The position numbers were made by a program, and so were the translations under genes. The notes under the pieces were generated by a model. That model ran no database searches, was not told the DNA's origin, and saw only the letters and a program-made list of their open reading frames with translations. This document shows, one piece after another, positions 1-5,407 of a stretch of DNA of 5,914 nucleotides. The stretch's first letter is position 1, and every line of letters begins with the position of its first letter. Source of the stretch: Atopobiaceae bacterium (GTDB lineage Bacteria > Actinomycetota > Coriobacteriia > Coriobacteriales > Atopobiaceae). The DNA lies in NCBI GenBank assembly GCA_017510875.1, contig JAFWLX010000122.1, positions 1-5,914 on the forward strand, written 5' to 3'.

Positions 1-113
1 AGTTTGGGATAGTAGGTCTTCTCGCGGAGAAACTCTGTGTCGACTGCAAGGATTCCTGATGTCGAGGCACGCTCACAGAATGCCAGCAGGTCTTTATGGT
101 TAGAAATGTACAC
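1..113 (-). CDS. rnd: Ribonuclease D, N-terminal fragment (runs off left edge)
   Basis: RNase D is a DEDD-family 3'-5' exoribonuclease that trims the 3' ends of tRNA precursors and other structured RNAs. Only the first 37 codons are in the window. They read VYISNHKDLLAFCERAS and then, after TSG, the stretch ILAVDTEFLREKTYYPKL. The latter is the Exo I motif of the family: D and E of DTEF are two of the metal-binding acidic residues, followed by the typical R-x-x-TYYP-x-L. I choose the GTG at 113 because a perfect AGGAGG lies 7 nt upstream on the minus strand. An in-frame ATG seven codons earlier (134) has no Shine-Dalgarno sequence. The gene diverges from the lipid kinase gene at 248. The minus strand carries a weak -10-like TAAGAT at 151-146, without a good -35 at normal spacing. 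The motif makes the family assignment strong despite the short fragment; length and the C-terminal HRDC domain cannot be judged. Confidence 0.86.
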   Translation of the reverse strand, partial: MYISNHKDLLAFCERASTSGILAVDTEFLREKTYYPK

Positions 114-120
114 GCGCGGC

Positions 121-126
121 CCTCCT
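121..126 (-). promoter_or_regulatory. Shine-Dalgarno AGGAGG deciding the rnd start
   Basis: On the minus strand AGGAGG ends 7 nt before the GTG at 113. It lies inside the reading frame that would start at the ATG at 134, which supports the shorter GTG-started protein. Confidence 0.75.
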
Positions 127-237
127 GAGGGCATGAACGGTTACCATCTTACCTGCGGCCTAAGCCACCCGGTTCACCAACATCATACCTGACCGAAAGC
201 GAGGGCGCATACATCGACGCGCAATCGCACGCATGCA

Positions 238-243
238 AGGGGG
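238..243 (+). promoter_or_regulatory. Shine-Dalgarno AGGGGG deciding the lipid kinase start
   Basis: A purine-rich AAGGGGG run ends 4 nt before the ATG at 248. The in-frame ATG at 233 would put this run inside the coding region and has no comparable site upstream. The start at 248 is therefore preferred. Confidence 0.7.
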
Positions 244-247
244 ACCC

Positions 248-1168
248 ATGAGAAGCCTCATCGTCCACAACATTGACTCTGGTCCTGGGTCAAACGCCAT
301 ATTTGCGTTTGAGCGCAACCTTCTTGGCCGAGGGGACGAGACGGTCATGCGGGTGCTGGGCCTGACAACTCCTGTGGCCGAGGTCCTAACCGATGCGGAG
401 GACTTCGATCTGGTAGTTCTGTCTGGTGGAGACGGCACGGTGACCAACGGGCTCTACGCTCTGCGCAATCGTGCGGTTCCCACGTGCGTCTTTCCCTCGG
501 GCACAGCAAACCTGCTCTTCTCCAACCTGGGCAACGCCACCGAGCCGACCGTCATTGCGCAGTCTTGCCTTGACGGCAACTTCAGACCCCTTGACCTAGG
601 CGAGCTTTCATGGACCAACGGAAGCGGTGAACTTGAAACCAGAGGCTTTGGCGTTATGAGCGGCATTGGCTTTGACGCGCAGATCATGCAGACTGCATCA
701 GATGGCAAGCAGACGATGGGCGAAGCCGCCTACTTTGCGGCGGTGCTCGCCAACCTCAATCCCCCGGTTTCCACGTTTACCATCACCGTTGACGGCGTCA
801 CCCACACGCGTAAGGGCATCTCTTGCATCGTGTGCAACACCGCCATGATCCAGGGTGACATCAACATCCTTCCAGGATGCACGATGGATGACGGACAGCT
901 TGACGTCATGGTGCTTGCCACCACCGATGCGGCGCAACTGCTCATGCCCATATTCGCCGGCATCATCGACCCGTTGGGACAAACCATTGGGCGTCCACAC
1001 ATCGAGCGATTCTCGGGAACAAGCATACATGTGGAGTCATCCGTTCCCTTGCCCATCCAGCGCGACGGCGACCCGGTGGGCCAGATCGTCACCGGCTATC
1101 ATGCTACCTGCCTGCCCAAGAGCAACCTCATAGCCGTTGACGAGCACAGCCCATACTACAGGCAGTGA
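248..1168 (+). CDS. Diacylglycerol kinase family lipid kinase (YegS/DgkB-like)
   Basis: This 306-residue protein is a full-length member of the soluble diacylglycerol/sphingosine kinase superfamily, which transfers phosphate from ATP to a lipid hydroxyl, usually diacylglycerol to phosphatidic acid, at the cytoplasmic membrane face. Visible landmarks in order: VHNIDSGPGSN at 6-16, in place of the usual NPxSG nucleotide strand; GGDGTV at 60-65, the nucleotide-binding hallmark; PSGTANLL at 83-90; GIGFDA at 139-144; DDGQLDV at 214-220; and QRDGDP at 271-276. In DgkB the last region holds the DGE general base, so D275 is the candidate here, a conservative Glu-to-Asp change. I cannot tell the exact lipid substrate: diacylglycerol is the default, but undecaprenol-like or other lipids are possible. 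The acyl-ACP thioesterase gene follows after 48 nt on the same strand, suggesting a shared transcript in lipid metabolism. No convincing sigma-70 promoter was seen in 114-247. Confidence 0.93.
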   Translation: MRSLIVHNIDSGPGSNAIFAFERNLLGRGDETVMRVLGLTTPVAEVLTDAEDFDLVVLSGGDGTVTNGLYALRNRAVPTCVFPSGTANLLFSNLGNATEPTVIAQSCLDGNFRPLDLGELSWTNGSGELETRGFGVMSGIGFDAQIMQTASDGKQTMGEAAYFAAVLANLNPPVSTFTITVDGVTHTRKGISCIVCNTAMIQGDINILPGCTMDDGQLDVMVLATTDAAQLLMPIFAGIIDPLGQTIGRPHIERFSGTSIHVESSVPLPIQRDGDPVGQIVTGYHATCLPKSNLIAVDEHSPYYRQ

Positions 1169-1216
1169 CTGCAAGGAGCTTGAGTCACCTTAGGCAGAGA
1201 GGCAAAAGGTCCCCGC

Positions 1217-1954
1217 ATGTACTCATTTGACAGCAAGGTTCGCTATAGCGAATGCGACGAGAACGGCAACCTGACGTTGCTCTCGCTTATTAACTACCTG
1301 CAGGACTGCACCACCTTTCATTCCGAGAGCCTTGGCTTGGGTGTGGAGTACATGCATGGGCATGGCATGGCCTGGCTTATTACCGCATGGCAGATTGAGA
1401 TCGAGCGGCTGCCGCGCTTTTGCGAGAACATCCGCGTGAGCACGTGGTGCCATAGCATGGTGCGCACGCTGGCAATGCGCAACTTTACCATTTGCGACGA
1501 GGACGGCAACCGCCTGGTTGGTGCCGAGTCGCTCTGGTTTATCTACGACTTTGCCGCTGGTCGTCCCATTCGCATACCCAACGACCAGCATGTCTACGTG
1601 CAGGGCGAGCCCGCCCTTGACATGCCGCCTACCAGGCGGCGCCTTCCTGTTGAAGGGATCTTTGAGCAGGCGCCCGAGGTTGTCGTAGGCGAGCTTCACC
1701 TTGACTCAAACAAGCATGTCAACAACGCTCAGTACCTGGGAATGGCAACCAACGCCATCTCTGCGCTCTTTGGGCATGAGGAAGCTAGCCATGTCACCGA
1801 CATCTCGCGCATCTGCGTGCAGTACAAGCGCCAGGCGTTGCTTGGCGACATCATTATCCCGCATGTTCAGCGGACGGACAGCCTCTACACGGTCAACCTC
1901 ACCGACAGGCAGAACGCAACCTACGCGGTGGTGCAGCTTGAGCTCCGCGGTTAG
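1217..1954 (+). CDS. Acyl-ACP thioesterase (FatA/FatB-type double hotdog)
   Basis: This 245-residue protein has the length and pattern of bacterial acyl-ACP thioesterases (Acyl-ACP_TE family), which hydrolyse acyl-ACP to free fatty acid and ACP in the cytoplasm. The first hotdog repeat spans roughly residues 1-130 and opens with a YSECDENGNL segment. The second spans roughly 150-245 and carries the catalytic signature HLDSNKHVNNAQY at 161-173, where D163, N165 and H167 match the DxNxHVNN residues of plant FatB. The family position that carries a catalytic-region Glu in plant enzymes (the E of YRREC) is Gln here, in QYKRQ with Q206. The start is supported by an AAAAGG run ending 7 nt before the ATG. 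The gene follows the lipid kinase by 48 nt. It may recycle acyl-ACP or supply fatty acids for exogenous-type phospholipid acylation. The family call is firm; chain-length preference cannot be read from the sequence. Confidence 0.92.
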   Translation: MYSFDSKVRYSECDENGNLTLLSLINYLQDCTTFHSESLGLGVEYMHGHGMAWLITAWQIEIERLPRFCENIRVSTWCHSMVRTLAMRNFTICDEDGNRLVGAESLWFIYDFAAGRPIRIPNDQHVYVQGEPALDMPPTRRRLPVEGIFEQAPEVVVGELHLDSNKHVNNAQYLGMATNAISALFGHEEASHVTDISRICVQYKRQALLGDIIIPHVQRTDSLYTVNLTDRQNATYAVVQLELRG

Positions 1955-1988
1955 GCCGCCCCAAAATGCATCGGGGCAGATGCGAGAA

Positions 1989-2019
1989 CCTCACACGTGT
2001 TGCCGCGCGGGTGCCGAGG
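1989..2019 (-). terminator. Candidate hairpin terminator after folA
   Basis: Seven bases after the folA stop, the minus strand can form CCTC-(bulged G)-GCAC paired with GTGT-GAGG around a GC-rich loop containing CCGCGCGG. One pair is G-U only in the minus-strand RNA, so the structure favours the folA direction. The tail is only TTCTC, so this is a weak candidate. The convergent thioesterase gene has no clear terminator of its own: GCCCC/GGGGC (1958-1977) and GCATC/GATGC (1968-1983) are short alternatives. Confidence 0.25.
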
Positions 2020-2026
2020 CCGCTTG

Positions 2027-2539
2027 TTAGTAAGAGTCCCTTTGATCCAGATTGCGATAGGTGGCAAAGTCGTACGGGATGCCCTCGGGCGTCTGAGATG
2101 AGCCTTCCACGCACTCAAGCTCCCACGCTGAATCCTCGTCCAAGTTGGGAAAGTACGCGTCGGCCGGAACGGATACCTGGTTTCTGGTGACAAGGCAGCG
2201 TTCGCAATACGGCAGAAGCTCACGATACAGGCTCTCGCCACCAATGAGCCAGACCTTGTCTGCACTGTCGGCCTTGGCCAGCAAAAGCGCCTCCATAGGG
2301 CTTGTGGCGCACTCGATGCCGGGATGCGCATCCGCATAATGGGCGTCTCGCGTGACCACAATGTTGCGTCTGCCTTTAAGGGGGCCCGCAGGAAAGCTCT
2401 CGAAGGTCTTTCTGCCCATGACAACGGTGCCACCCATGGTGAGCTGCTTAAAGCGGAGCATGTCCTCGCGGTTTCGCACCAGAAGCCGATTGTTTTTACC
2501 TATGCCCCAGTCCTGCGTGACCGACACGATGGCGTTCAT
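2027..2539 (-). CDS. folA: Dihydrofolate reductase
   Basis: DHFR reduces 7,8-dihydrofolate to tetrahydrofolate with NADPH, regenerating the cofactor oxidised by thymidylate synthase. The 170-residue protein shows the whole family pattern: NAIVSVTQDWGIGKNNRL at 2-19 (Met20-type loop); D26 in EDMLRFK, aligning with the catalytic Asp27 of E. coli; MGRKTFESFP at 41-50 (NADPH binding); R57 in LKGRRN, aligning with the folate-carboxylate Arg57; and IGGESLY at 99-105 (second NADPH site). DAYFPNLDEDSAWE near 127-140 also matches the family. The Trp that usually precedes the active-site Asp (E. coli Trp22) is V21 here, in a LLVRN context. The start at 2539 is chosen because AAAGGG lies 6 nt upstream and homology begins there; the frame is open 36 codons further but that stretch overlaps thyA. 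Only 28 nt separate it from the thyA stop, so the two are very probably co-transcribed. Confidence 0.97.
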   Translation of the reverse strand: MNAIVSVTQDWGIGKNNRLLVRNREDMLRFKQLTMGGTVVMGRKTFESFPAGPLKGRRNIVVTRDAHYADAHPGIECATSPMEALLLAKADSADKVWLIGGESLYRELLPYCERCLVTRNQVSVPADAYFPNLDEDSAWELECVEGSSQTPEGIPYDFATYRNLDQRDSY

Positions 2540-2567
2540 GGGCGTCCCTTTCCTGCGCTCCTGCGTC

Positions 2568-3419
2568 CTACACGGCGATGGGGATATCAGTGACCTGAGG
2601 CCCATGCTGATAGTTCTCGACCACAAGGTCATCGGTGGTAAACGCATAGAAGTCGGTAACGTTGGGATTGAGCGTTACCGTGGGAGCGTCAAAGGTTGGA
2701 CGCGATACAAGCTCACGCACTATGTCCACATGGCGGTCGTAGATGTGAGCGTCGACAATCATGTGCACCAGCTCTCCAGCCACCATGCCTGACGCCTGCG
2801 CAACCATCATGAGCAGAATGGCGTACTGGCAGACATTCCAGTTGTTTGCGGCCAGCACGTCCTGGCTGCGCTGGTTAAGCACCATGTTGAGCGTAAGCTT
2901 ACCGTCTGCGCGCCCGTCATCGGTCACGTTGTAGGTGCAGCTGTATGCGCAGGGATACAGATGCATCTCGTGCAAGTCGTCAAAGGCGTAGGTGTTGGTC
3001 ATGATGCGCCTGGAAAAGGGCGTTTGTGCAAGATCAAACAACACGCGGTCCATCTGGTCAAACTCGCCCTCGGGATAGACGCTCTTGCGCGCAATCTGGT
3101 ATCCGTAAGCCTTGCCTATGGAGCCCTGCTCGTCAGCCCACTCGTCCCAGATGTGAGGCTTCAGGTCATGGATGTTGTTTGACTTGCGCTGGTAGATCCA
3201 CAACACCTCGTCCATGCAGCTTTTAAGGGCCGTACGACGCAGTGTGAGCGCGGGAAACTCCTCGCGCAGGTCGTAGCGATTGCACACGCCAAAGCGCTTG
3301 ATGGTATAGGCTGACGAGCCATCCTCCCAGTGCGGGCGCACCTTTTGCCCTTCGGTTGTGGTGCCGTTCTCTAGGATGTCGGCACACATTGCCACAAACA
3401 GCTCGTCAGCCTTGCTCAT
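2568..3419 (-). CDS. thyA: Thymidylate synthase
   Basis: ThyA methylates dUMP to dTMP using 5,10-methylene-tetrahydrofolate and releases dihydrofolate, the substrate of the DHFR encoded just downstream. The 283-residue protein contains WDEWADE at 91-97, the catalytic cysteine C157 in LYPCAYS, RSQD at 184-187 (phosphate-binding Arg plus Asp), N195 in NNWN, and H225/Y227 in DAHIYDRH. The last three sites keep exactly the spacing of E. coli R166, N177 and H207/Y209. The active site reads PCAYS rather than the PCH of the E. coli type, as in a Gram-positive subtype. The start at 3419 is set by GAGAGGAA ending 6 nt upstream; an in-frame ATG 11 codons earlier lacks support and would swallow this site. 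The upstream membrane protein gene ends 42 nt before, so it may share the transcript. Confidence 0.98.
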   Translation of the reverse strand: MSKADELFVAMCADILENGTTTEGQKVRPHWEDGSSAYTIKRFGVCNRYDLREEFPALTLRRTALKSCMDEVLWIYQRKSNNIHDLKPHIWDEWADEQGSIGKAYGYQIARKSVYPEGEFDQMDRVLFDLAQTPFSRRIMTNTYAFDDLHEMHLYPCAYSCTYNVTDDGRADGKLTLNMVLNQRSQDVLAANNWNVCQYAILLMMVAQASGMVAGELVHMIVDAHIYDRHVDIVRELVSRPTFDAPTVTLNPNVTDFYAFTTDDLVVENYQHGPQVTDIPIAV

Positions 3420-3439
3420 GCCTTGTTCCTCTCGCTTGG

Positions 3440-3457
3440 CGCTTGGTGCCACAAGCG
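3440..3457 (-). repeat. Perfect hairpin between the membrane protein gene and thyA
   Basis: CGCTTG (3440-3445) and CAAGCG (3452-3457) are perfect 6-bp arms around a 6-nt loop, in the 42-nt gap just ahead of the thyA ribosome binding site. There is no T-run, so full termination is unlikely. It could be an mRNA stability or processing element. On the minus strand a short direct repeat CCAAGCG CCAAGCG overlaps one arm. Confidence 0.4.
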
Positions 3458-3461
3458 GCGT

Positions 3462-3794
3462 CTAGCCGTCGATGGGCTGATGCTCGTTCTGCTCCATCAT
3501 GTCAAAGAAATGGTCGAGGTCAAGCTCGTCGTCGTTGAAGAAGTCGTCTGTGTCGTAGTCATAGCTATCGTAATAGTGGTATGAATACGAACCCGCATCC
3601 TCTTCTACCACGCTGCCGATAAGCGCCATGCAGCCAGACATGCCAAGACCAAAGATAAGGTTAAGTGCCACGGCAATGCCTGCGATGATGAAGGCAAGGT
3701 TGCCCGAGTTCGAGTTGGTAGGTGAGGTTGTGGCAGACGCGGTCTCGATGAGCGGCGCTTCCTCAAAACCGTATGAATTGTACTCAGCTGCCAT
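3462..3794 (-). CDS. Small single-span membrane protein without Lys/Arg
   Basis: I do not recognise a family for this 110-residue protein. Residues 1-30 are a polar Ser/Thr/Asn-rich segment. Residues 32-62 form one long hydrophobic stretch rich in Gly and Ala (NLAFIIAGIAVALNLIFGLG and on to IGSVV), a clear transmembrane segment. Residues 64-110 are an acidic tail with about 17 Asp/Glu and a Tyr cluster at 70-80 (Y70, Y72, Y74, Y75, Y78, Y80), ending in a DDFF...DHFF pattern. There is no lysine or arginine anywhere, so the usual positive-inside rule gives no topology; the two flanks differ mainly in negative charge. The start is firm: AGGAAAGGA ends 5 nt before the ATG at 3794. thyA starts 42 nt downstream on the same strand. 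A role in nucleotide metabolism is not implied by the sequence; co-transcription may be incidental. Confidence 0.78.
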   Translation of the reverse strand: MAAEYNSYGFEEAPLIETASATTSPTNSNSGNLAFIIAGIAVALNLIFGLGMSGCMALIGSVVEEDAGSYSYHYYDSYDYDTDDFFNDDELDLDHFFDMMEQNEHQPIDG

Positions 3795-3826
3795 GATGGT
3801 CCTTTCCTCGCATTTACGTACGCCCC

Positions 3827-3832
3827 ATGATA
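3827..3832 (-). promoter_or_regulatory. Candidate -10 box for the membrane protein-thyA-folA unit
   Basis: On the minus strand TATCAT matches five of six bases of the -10 consensus and would give a leader of roughly 25 nt before the ATG at 3794. No good -35 lies at the standard distance (TGTTAG at 16 nt is poor). It lies just downstream, in transcription direction, of the strong hairpin at 3912-3877, where a new promoter would be expected. Confidence 0.3.
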
Positions 3833-3876
3833 GCGCAACGCTCCAAGGCTAACACATGCATCACATCAGGAGCATT

Positions 3877-3912
3877 AGAGCGCAGGGAGCGGGCCCGCCA
3901 CCCCTGCGCCCT
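3877..3912 (-). terminator. Strong GC hairpin after the lipoprotein gene
   Basis: The arms AGAGCGCAGGG (3877-3887) and CCCTGCGCCCT (3902-3912) form 11 pairs with one G-U in minus-strand RNA. The loop holds a second perfect palindrome, GCGGGCCCGC, at 3889-3898. It begins 9 nt after the lipoprotein stop, the expected place for a terminator. The following minus-strand bases (TAATGCTCC) contain no U-tract, so it is not a textbook intrinsic terminator. It may terminate inefficiently, or protect the 3' end. Confidence 0.5.
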
Positions 3913-3921
3913 ACTTGGACT

Positions 3922-4536
3922 TTAGACCTGGATGCCGCCGTACATGCCGCTCACAAGCGCGTCAACGCTTTCCTCGTCCACGTCCCACTTGCCATCCTTC
4001 TTGGTGAGATTAAGCGTAACGTCTGTGGTAATCATCTTGTCGGAGGCATCAATCTTTTCGTAGACCTTCTGGAAGTACACCTGCATGAAGGCCTTCATGC
4101 CGTCGTCACCCTGCAAGAGCTCGGAATAACTCTCCATGTCAGAGCTTATCTCGTTGCCCGCCTCCTCTACCGCTGTGTTGATGTCAACGTTTGTGACGGT
4201 AAGCTCTGCCTTGGCGGTGTCGCCGTCAACGGTAACCGAGTTGATGGTGTAGTCAAAGCGCTTAAGGCAGTGCCCAATGAACTCGTAGATATCAATGCCG
4301 TAGTTCTCAAGCTCGGTAAGGTCGGCATCAGACTCTTCGACAAGCTCCTTGAGGCTCTCTTGGCTTGGATCTTTGAAGGCATCCATGACCTCGGCGATGG
4401 CATCGCGCACGGCCTTCTCCTCGTCTGCCTTGGGTGCAGCTTTGCCACATCCGGCCAGACTCATGGCCAAGCCAAACGCCAAGACGCTGCAGAAGAGTGC
4501 GAGAAGGTTATGCAAGGGGGTACGGTGCTTGCTCAT
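3922..4536 (-). CDS. Putative secreted lipoprotein of unknown function
   Basis: The 204-residue protein begins with a typical lipoprotein signal: MSKHRTPLHN, a hydrophobic core LLALFCSVLAFGLAMS, then the lipobox LAGC at 27-30, predicting diacylglyceryl modification at C30 and anchoring on the outer face of the membrane. The mature part is acidic and mostly helical at first (residues 38-90, DEEKAVRDAIAEVMDAF onward). It then has a beta-like stretch, FDYTINSVTVDGDTAKAELT at 94-113, and a second one, VTLNLTKKDGKWDVDEES at 173-190. This order (helices, then strands ending in a KKDGKWDVDE-type motif) resembles NTF2-like lipoproteins of Gram-positive bacteria such as DUF4878/DUF5105 proteins; that likeness is a judgement, not a search result. 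The start at 4536 is set by AAAGGAG ending 5 nt upstream; the frame extends 15 codons further without a site. It is monocistronic by appearance: 156 nt upstream are gene-free and a strong hairpin follows the stop. Confidence 0.85.
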   Translation of the reverse strand: MSKHRTPLHNLLALFCSVLAFGLAMSLAGCGKAAPKADEEKAVRDAIAEVMDAFKDPSQESLKELVEESDADLTELENYGIDIYEFIGHCLKRFDYTINSVTVDGDTAKAELTVTNVDINTAVEEAGNEISSDMESYSELLQGDDGMKAFMQVYFQKVYEKIDASDKMITTDVTLNLTKKDGKWDVDEESVDALVSGMYGGIQV

Positions 4537-4576
4537 GGCTGCTCCTTTGCTGGTTGCATATGTACCGCATGTCTCC

Positions 4577-4582
4577 ACCATA
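4577..4582 (-). promoter_or_regulatory. Candidate extended -10 promoter for the lipoprotein gene
   Basis: The minus strand reads TGC-TATGGT, an extended -10 (TGn plus a 4/6 match to TATAAT), giving a leader of about 34 nt to the ATG at 4536. The -35 region is poor. The rest of the 4537-4692 gap shows only the inverted repeat at 4587-4610 and a short GGGA/TCCC palindrome near 4660-4670 that is too small to call a terminator. Confidence 0.3.
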
Positions 4583-4586
4583 GCAA

Positions 4587-4610
4587 AGGCTGCACGTACC
4601 TGCAGTGCCT
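4587..4610. repeat. Inverted repeat upstream of the lipoprotein gene
   Basis: CTGCA (4590-4594) and TGCAG (4601-4605) are perfect arms six bases apart. They are flanked by AGGC and GCCT at 4587-4590 and 4607-4610, which extend the symmetry imperfectly. It sits where the -35/spacer of the candidate lipoprotein promoter would be, so it could be an operator, but short palindromes like this also arise by chance. Confidence 0.25.
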
Positions 4611-4692
4611 ATCCGCCCATCTGAGCGTATGGCCTGCCGACCGCAGAACGCATGAGCTGTGGGACCGTCCCCAACCCACGCATGTTGGAATG

Positions 4693-5391
4693 CTAACCCA
4701 GCCGTTGCTCGAGCTTTAGCACTTGCTGGCGAGGATCGCTCTCGTCGCAGGCCACGCGGTGCCACGTGGGGTCGTCCGCCATCCGCCAGTCAACCAGCGG
4801 GCCAAAGCCACGCTGCAGGGTGCGCGCAGCAACCTCGAAGGATGGGTCTTGCTTCAGGCCGGGATAGCGCACCTCACCCACATGTGGATGGCAGCGGAGG
4901 TATGCCGCAACCACCTGGGCGGCATCGCTTGAGAGACACCATGTACGCTCCCTGGCTGCCACCAGCTGCTCTGCCTGCTGCAGCTGCTTGCCCTGCGCCT
5001 GGGGCAAGCCGTCGAGGCACGCGCTTGCGCCGGGCAGCACCTTTTGCGCTGCGCGCGACACGGCAACCAGCGCAAGGGCCTCCCCCAGTCCCAACACCAG
5101 CGCGTCAGCTTCAAGGCGTAGCGCCTGGCACCCATACAGACCGGTGAGCGAGGCGTCGAACACCGCTGGCCTGTCCTGCCCGTGGGCCTCCCTGGCTTGT
5201 GCCCTCACATCCACGCAGGTAACGGGACATCCCTCTAGTGACAGAAGAGGGAGCGCCCCCTTAAACGGAAGCACTCCCTCTTGCATCAAAGACTCAACGG
5301 GGACCGAAAGCAGCCATATGCGGGCAGCGCCAATCTCACGAGCATAGCGTGCACAAAGCCCCTCATTTGCCCGCTGCACGTCCTCTGCCAT
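4693..5391 (-). CDS. Degenerate trans-sulfuration (Cys/Met PLP enzyme) homologue, likely pseudoenzyme
   Basis: The 232-residue protein reads as a reduced relative of cystathionine gamma-synthase/beta-lyase enzymes, which use PLP bound to a lysine. Matching landmarks: VDVRAQAREAHGQ at 60-72 resembles the segment before the PLP Asp. VFDASLTGLYGCQALRLEAD at 77-96 resembles VDNTFATPYLQxPLxxGAD, with D79 at the PLP-pyridine Asp. VVAAYLRCHPHVGEVRYPGL at 160-179 and QRGFG at 193-197 match the L-x-x-HPxVxxVxYPGL and KGFG patterns. Where the family has SATK(Y), this protein has LGLGE, so E104 replaces the Schiff-base Lys. The first 130-140 residues of a normal ~380-residue enzyme, with the PLP-phosphate loop, are missing. 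After GFG only about 35 residues remain instead of about 110, so the substrate-carboxylate Arg region is absent. The frame is intact with AGGA 4 nt before the ATG at 5391, 16 nt after the repeat-protein gene. Probably a non-catalytic protein; a decaying gene is the alternative. Confidence 0.75.
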   Translation of the reverse strand: MAEDVQRANEGLCARYAREIGAARIWLLSVPVESLMQEGVLPFKGALPLLSLEGCPVTCVDVRAQAREAHGQDRPAVFDASLTGLYGCQALRLEADALVLGLGEALALVAVSRAAQKVLPGASACLDGLPQAQGKQLQQAEQLVAARERTWCLSSDAAQVVAAYLRCHPHVGEVRYPGLKQDPSFEVAARTLQRGFGPLVDWRMADDPTWHRVACDESDPRQQVLKLEQRLG

Positions 5392-5407
5392 AATGTCCTG
5401 CCCGTGC

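Noticed and set aside
160..447. Minus-strand open frame opposite the start of the lipid kinase
   Set aside because: It is a Ser/Arg-rich shadow of the kinase frame with no motif, and it would overlap conserved kinase sequence.
2474..2478. Missing Trp in DHFR (V21 where E. coli has Trp22) as a sign of an inactive enzyme
   Set aside because: The LLV-type segment before the active-site Asp fits, from my recollection, a subtype of DHFRs in gut Gram-positive bacteria, and all other catalytic and NADPH-binding residues are present.
2940..2960. PCAYS instead of PCH at the ThyA active site as an anomaly
   Set aside because: PCxY is a known Gram-positive-type variant; the cysteine and the Arg, Asn, His and Tyr residues keep the family spacing.
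3856..4719. A long plus-strand open frame (287 codons) opposite the lipoprotein gene
   Set aside because: It is antisense to a well-supported lipoprotein with signal peptide, lipobox and ribosome binding site. Its product lacks recognisable motifs and its start has no Shine-Dalgarno sequence; such shadows are common in GC-rich DNA.
4659..5147. Plus-strand Pro/Arg/Ala-rich frame opposite the PLP-like gene
   Set aside because: Composition is typical of the reverse frame of GC-rich coding DNA, with no ribosome binding site or recognisable domain.
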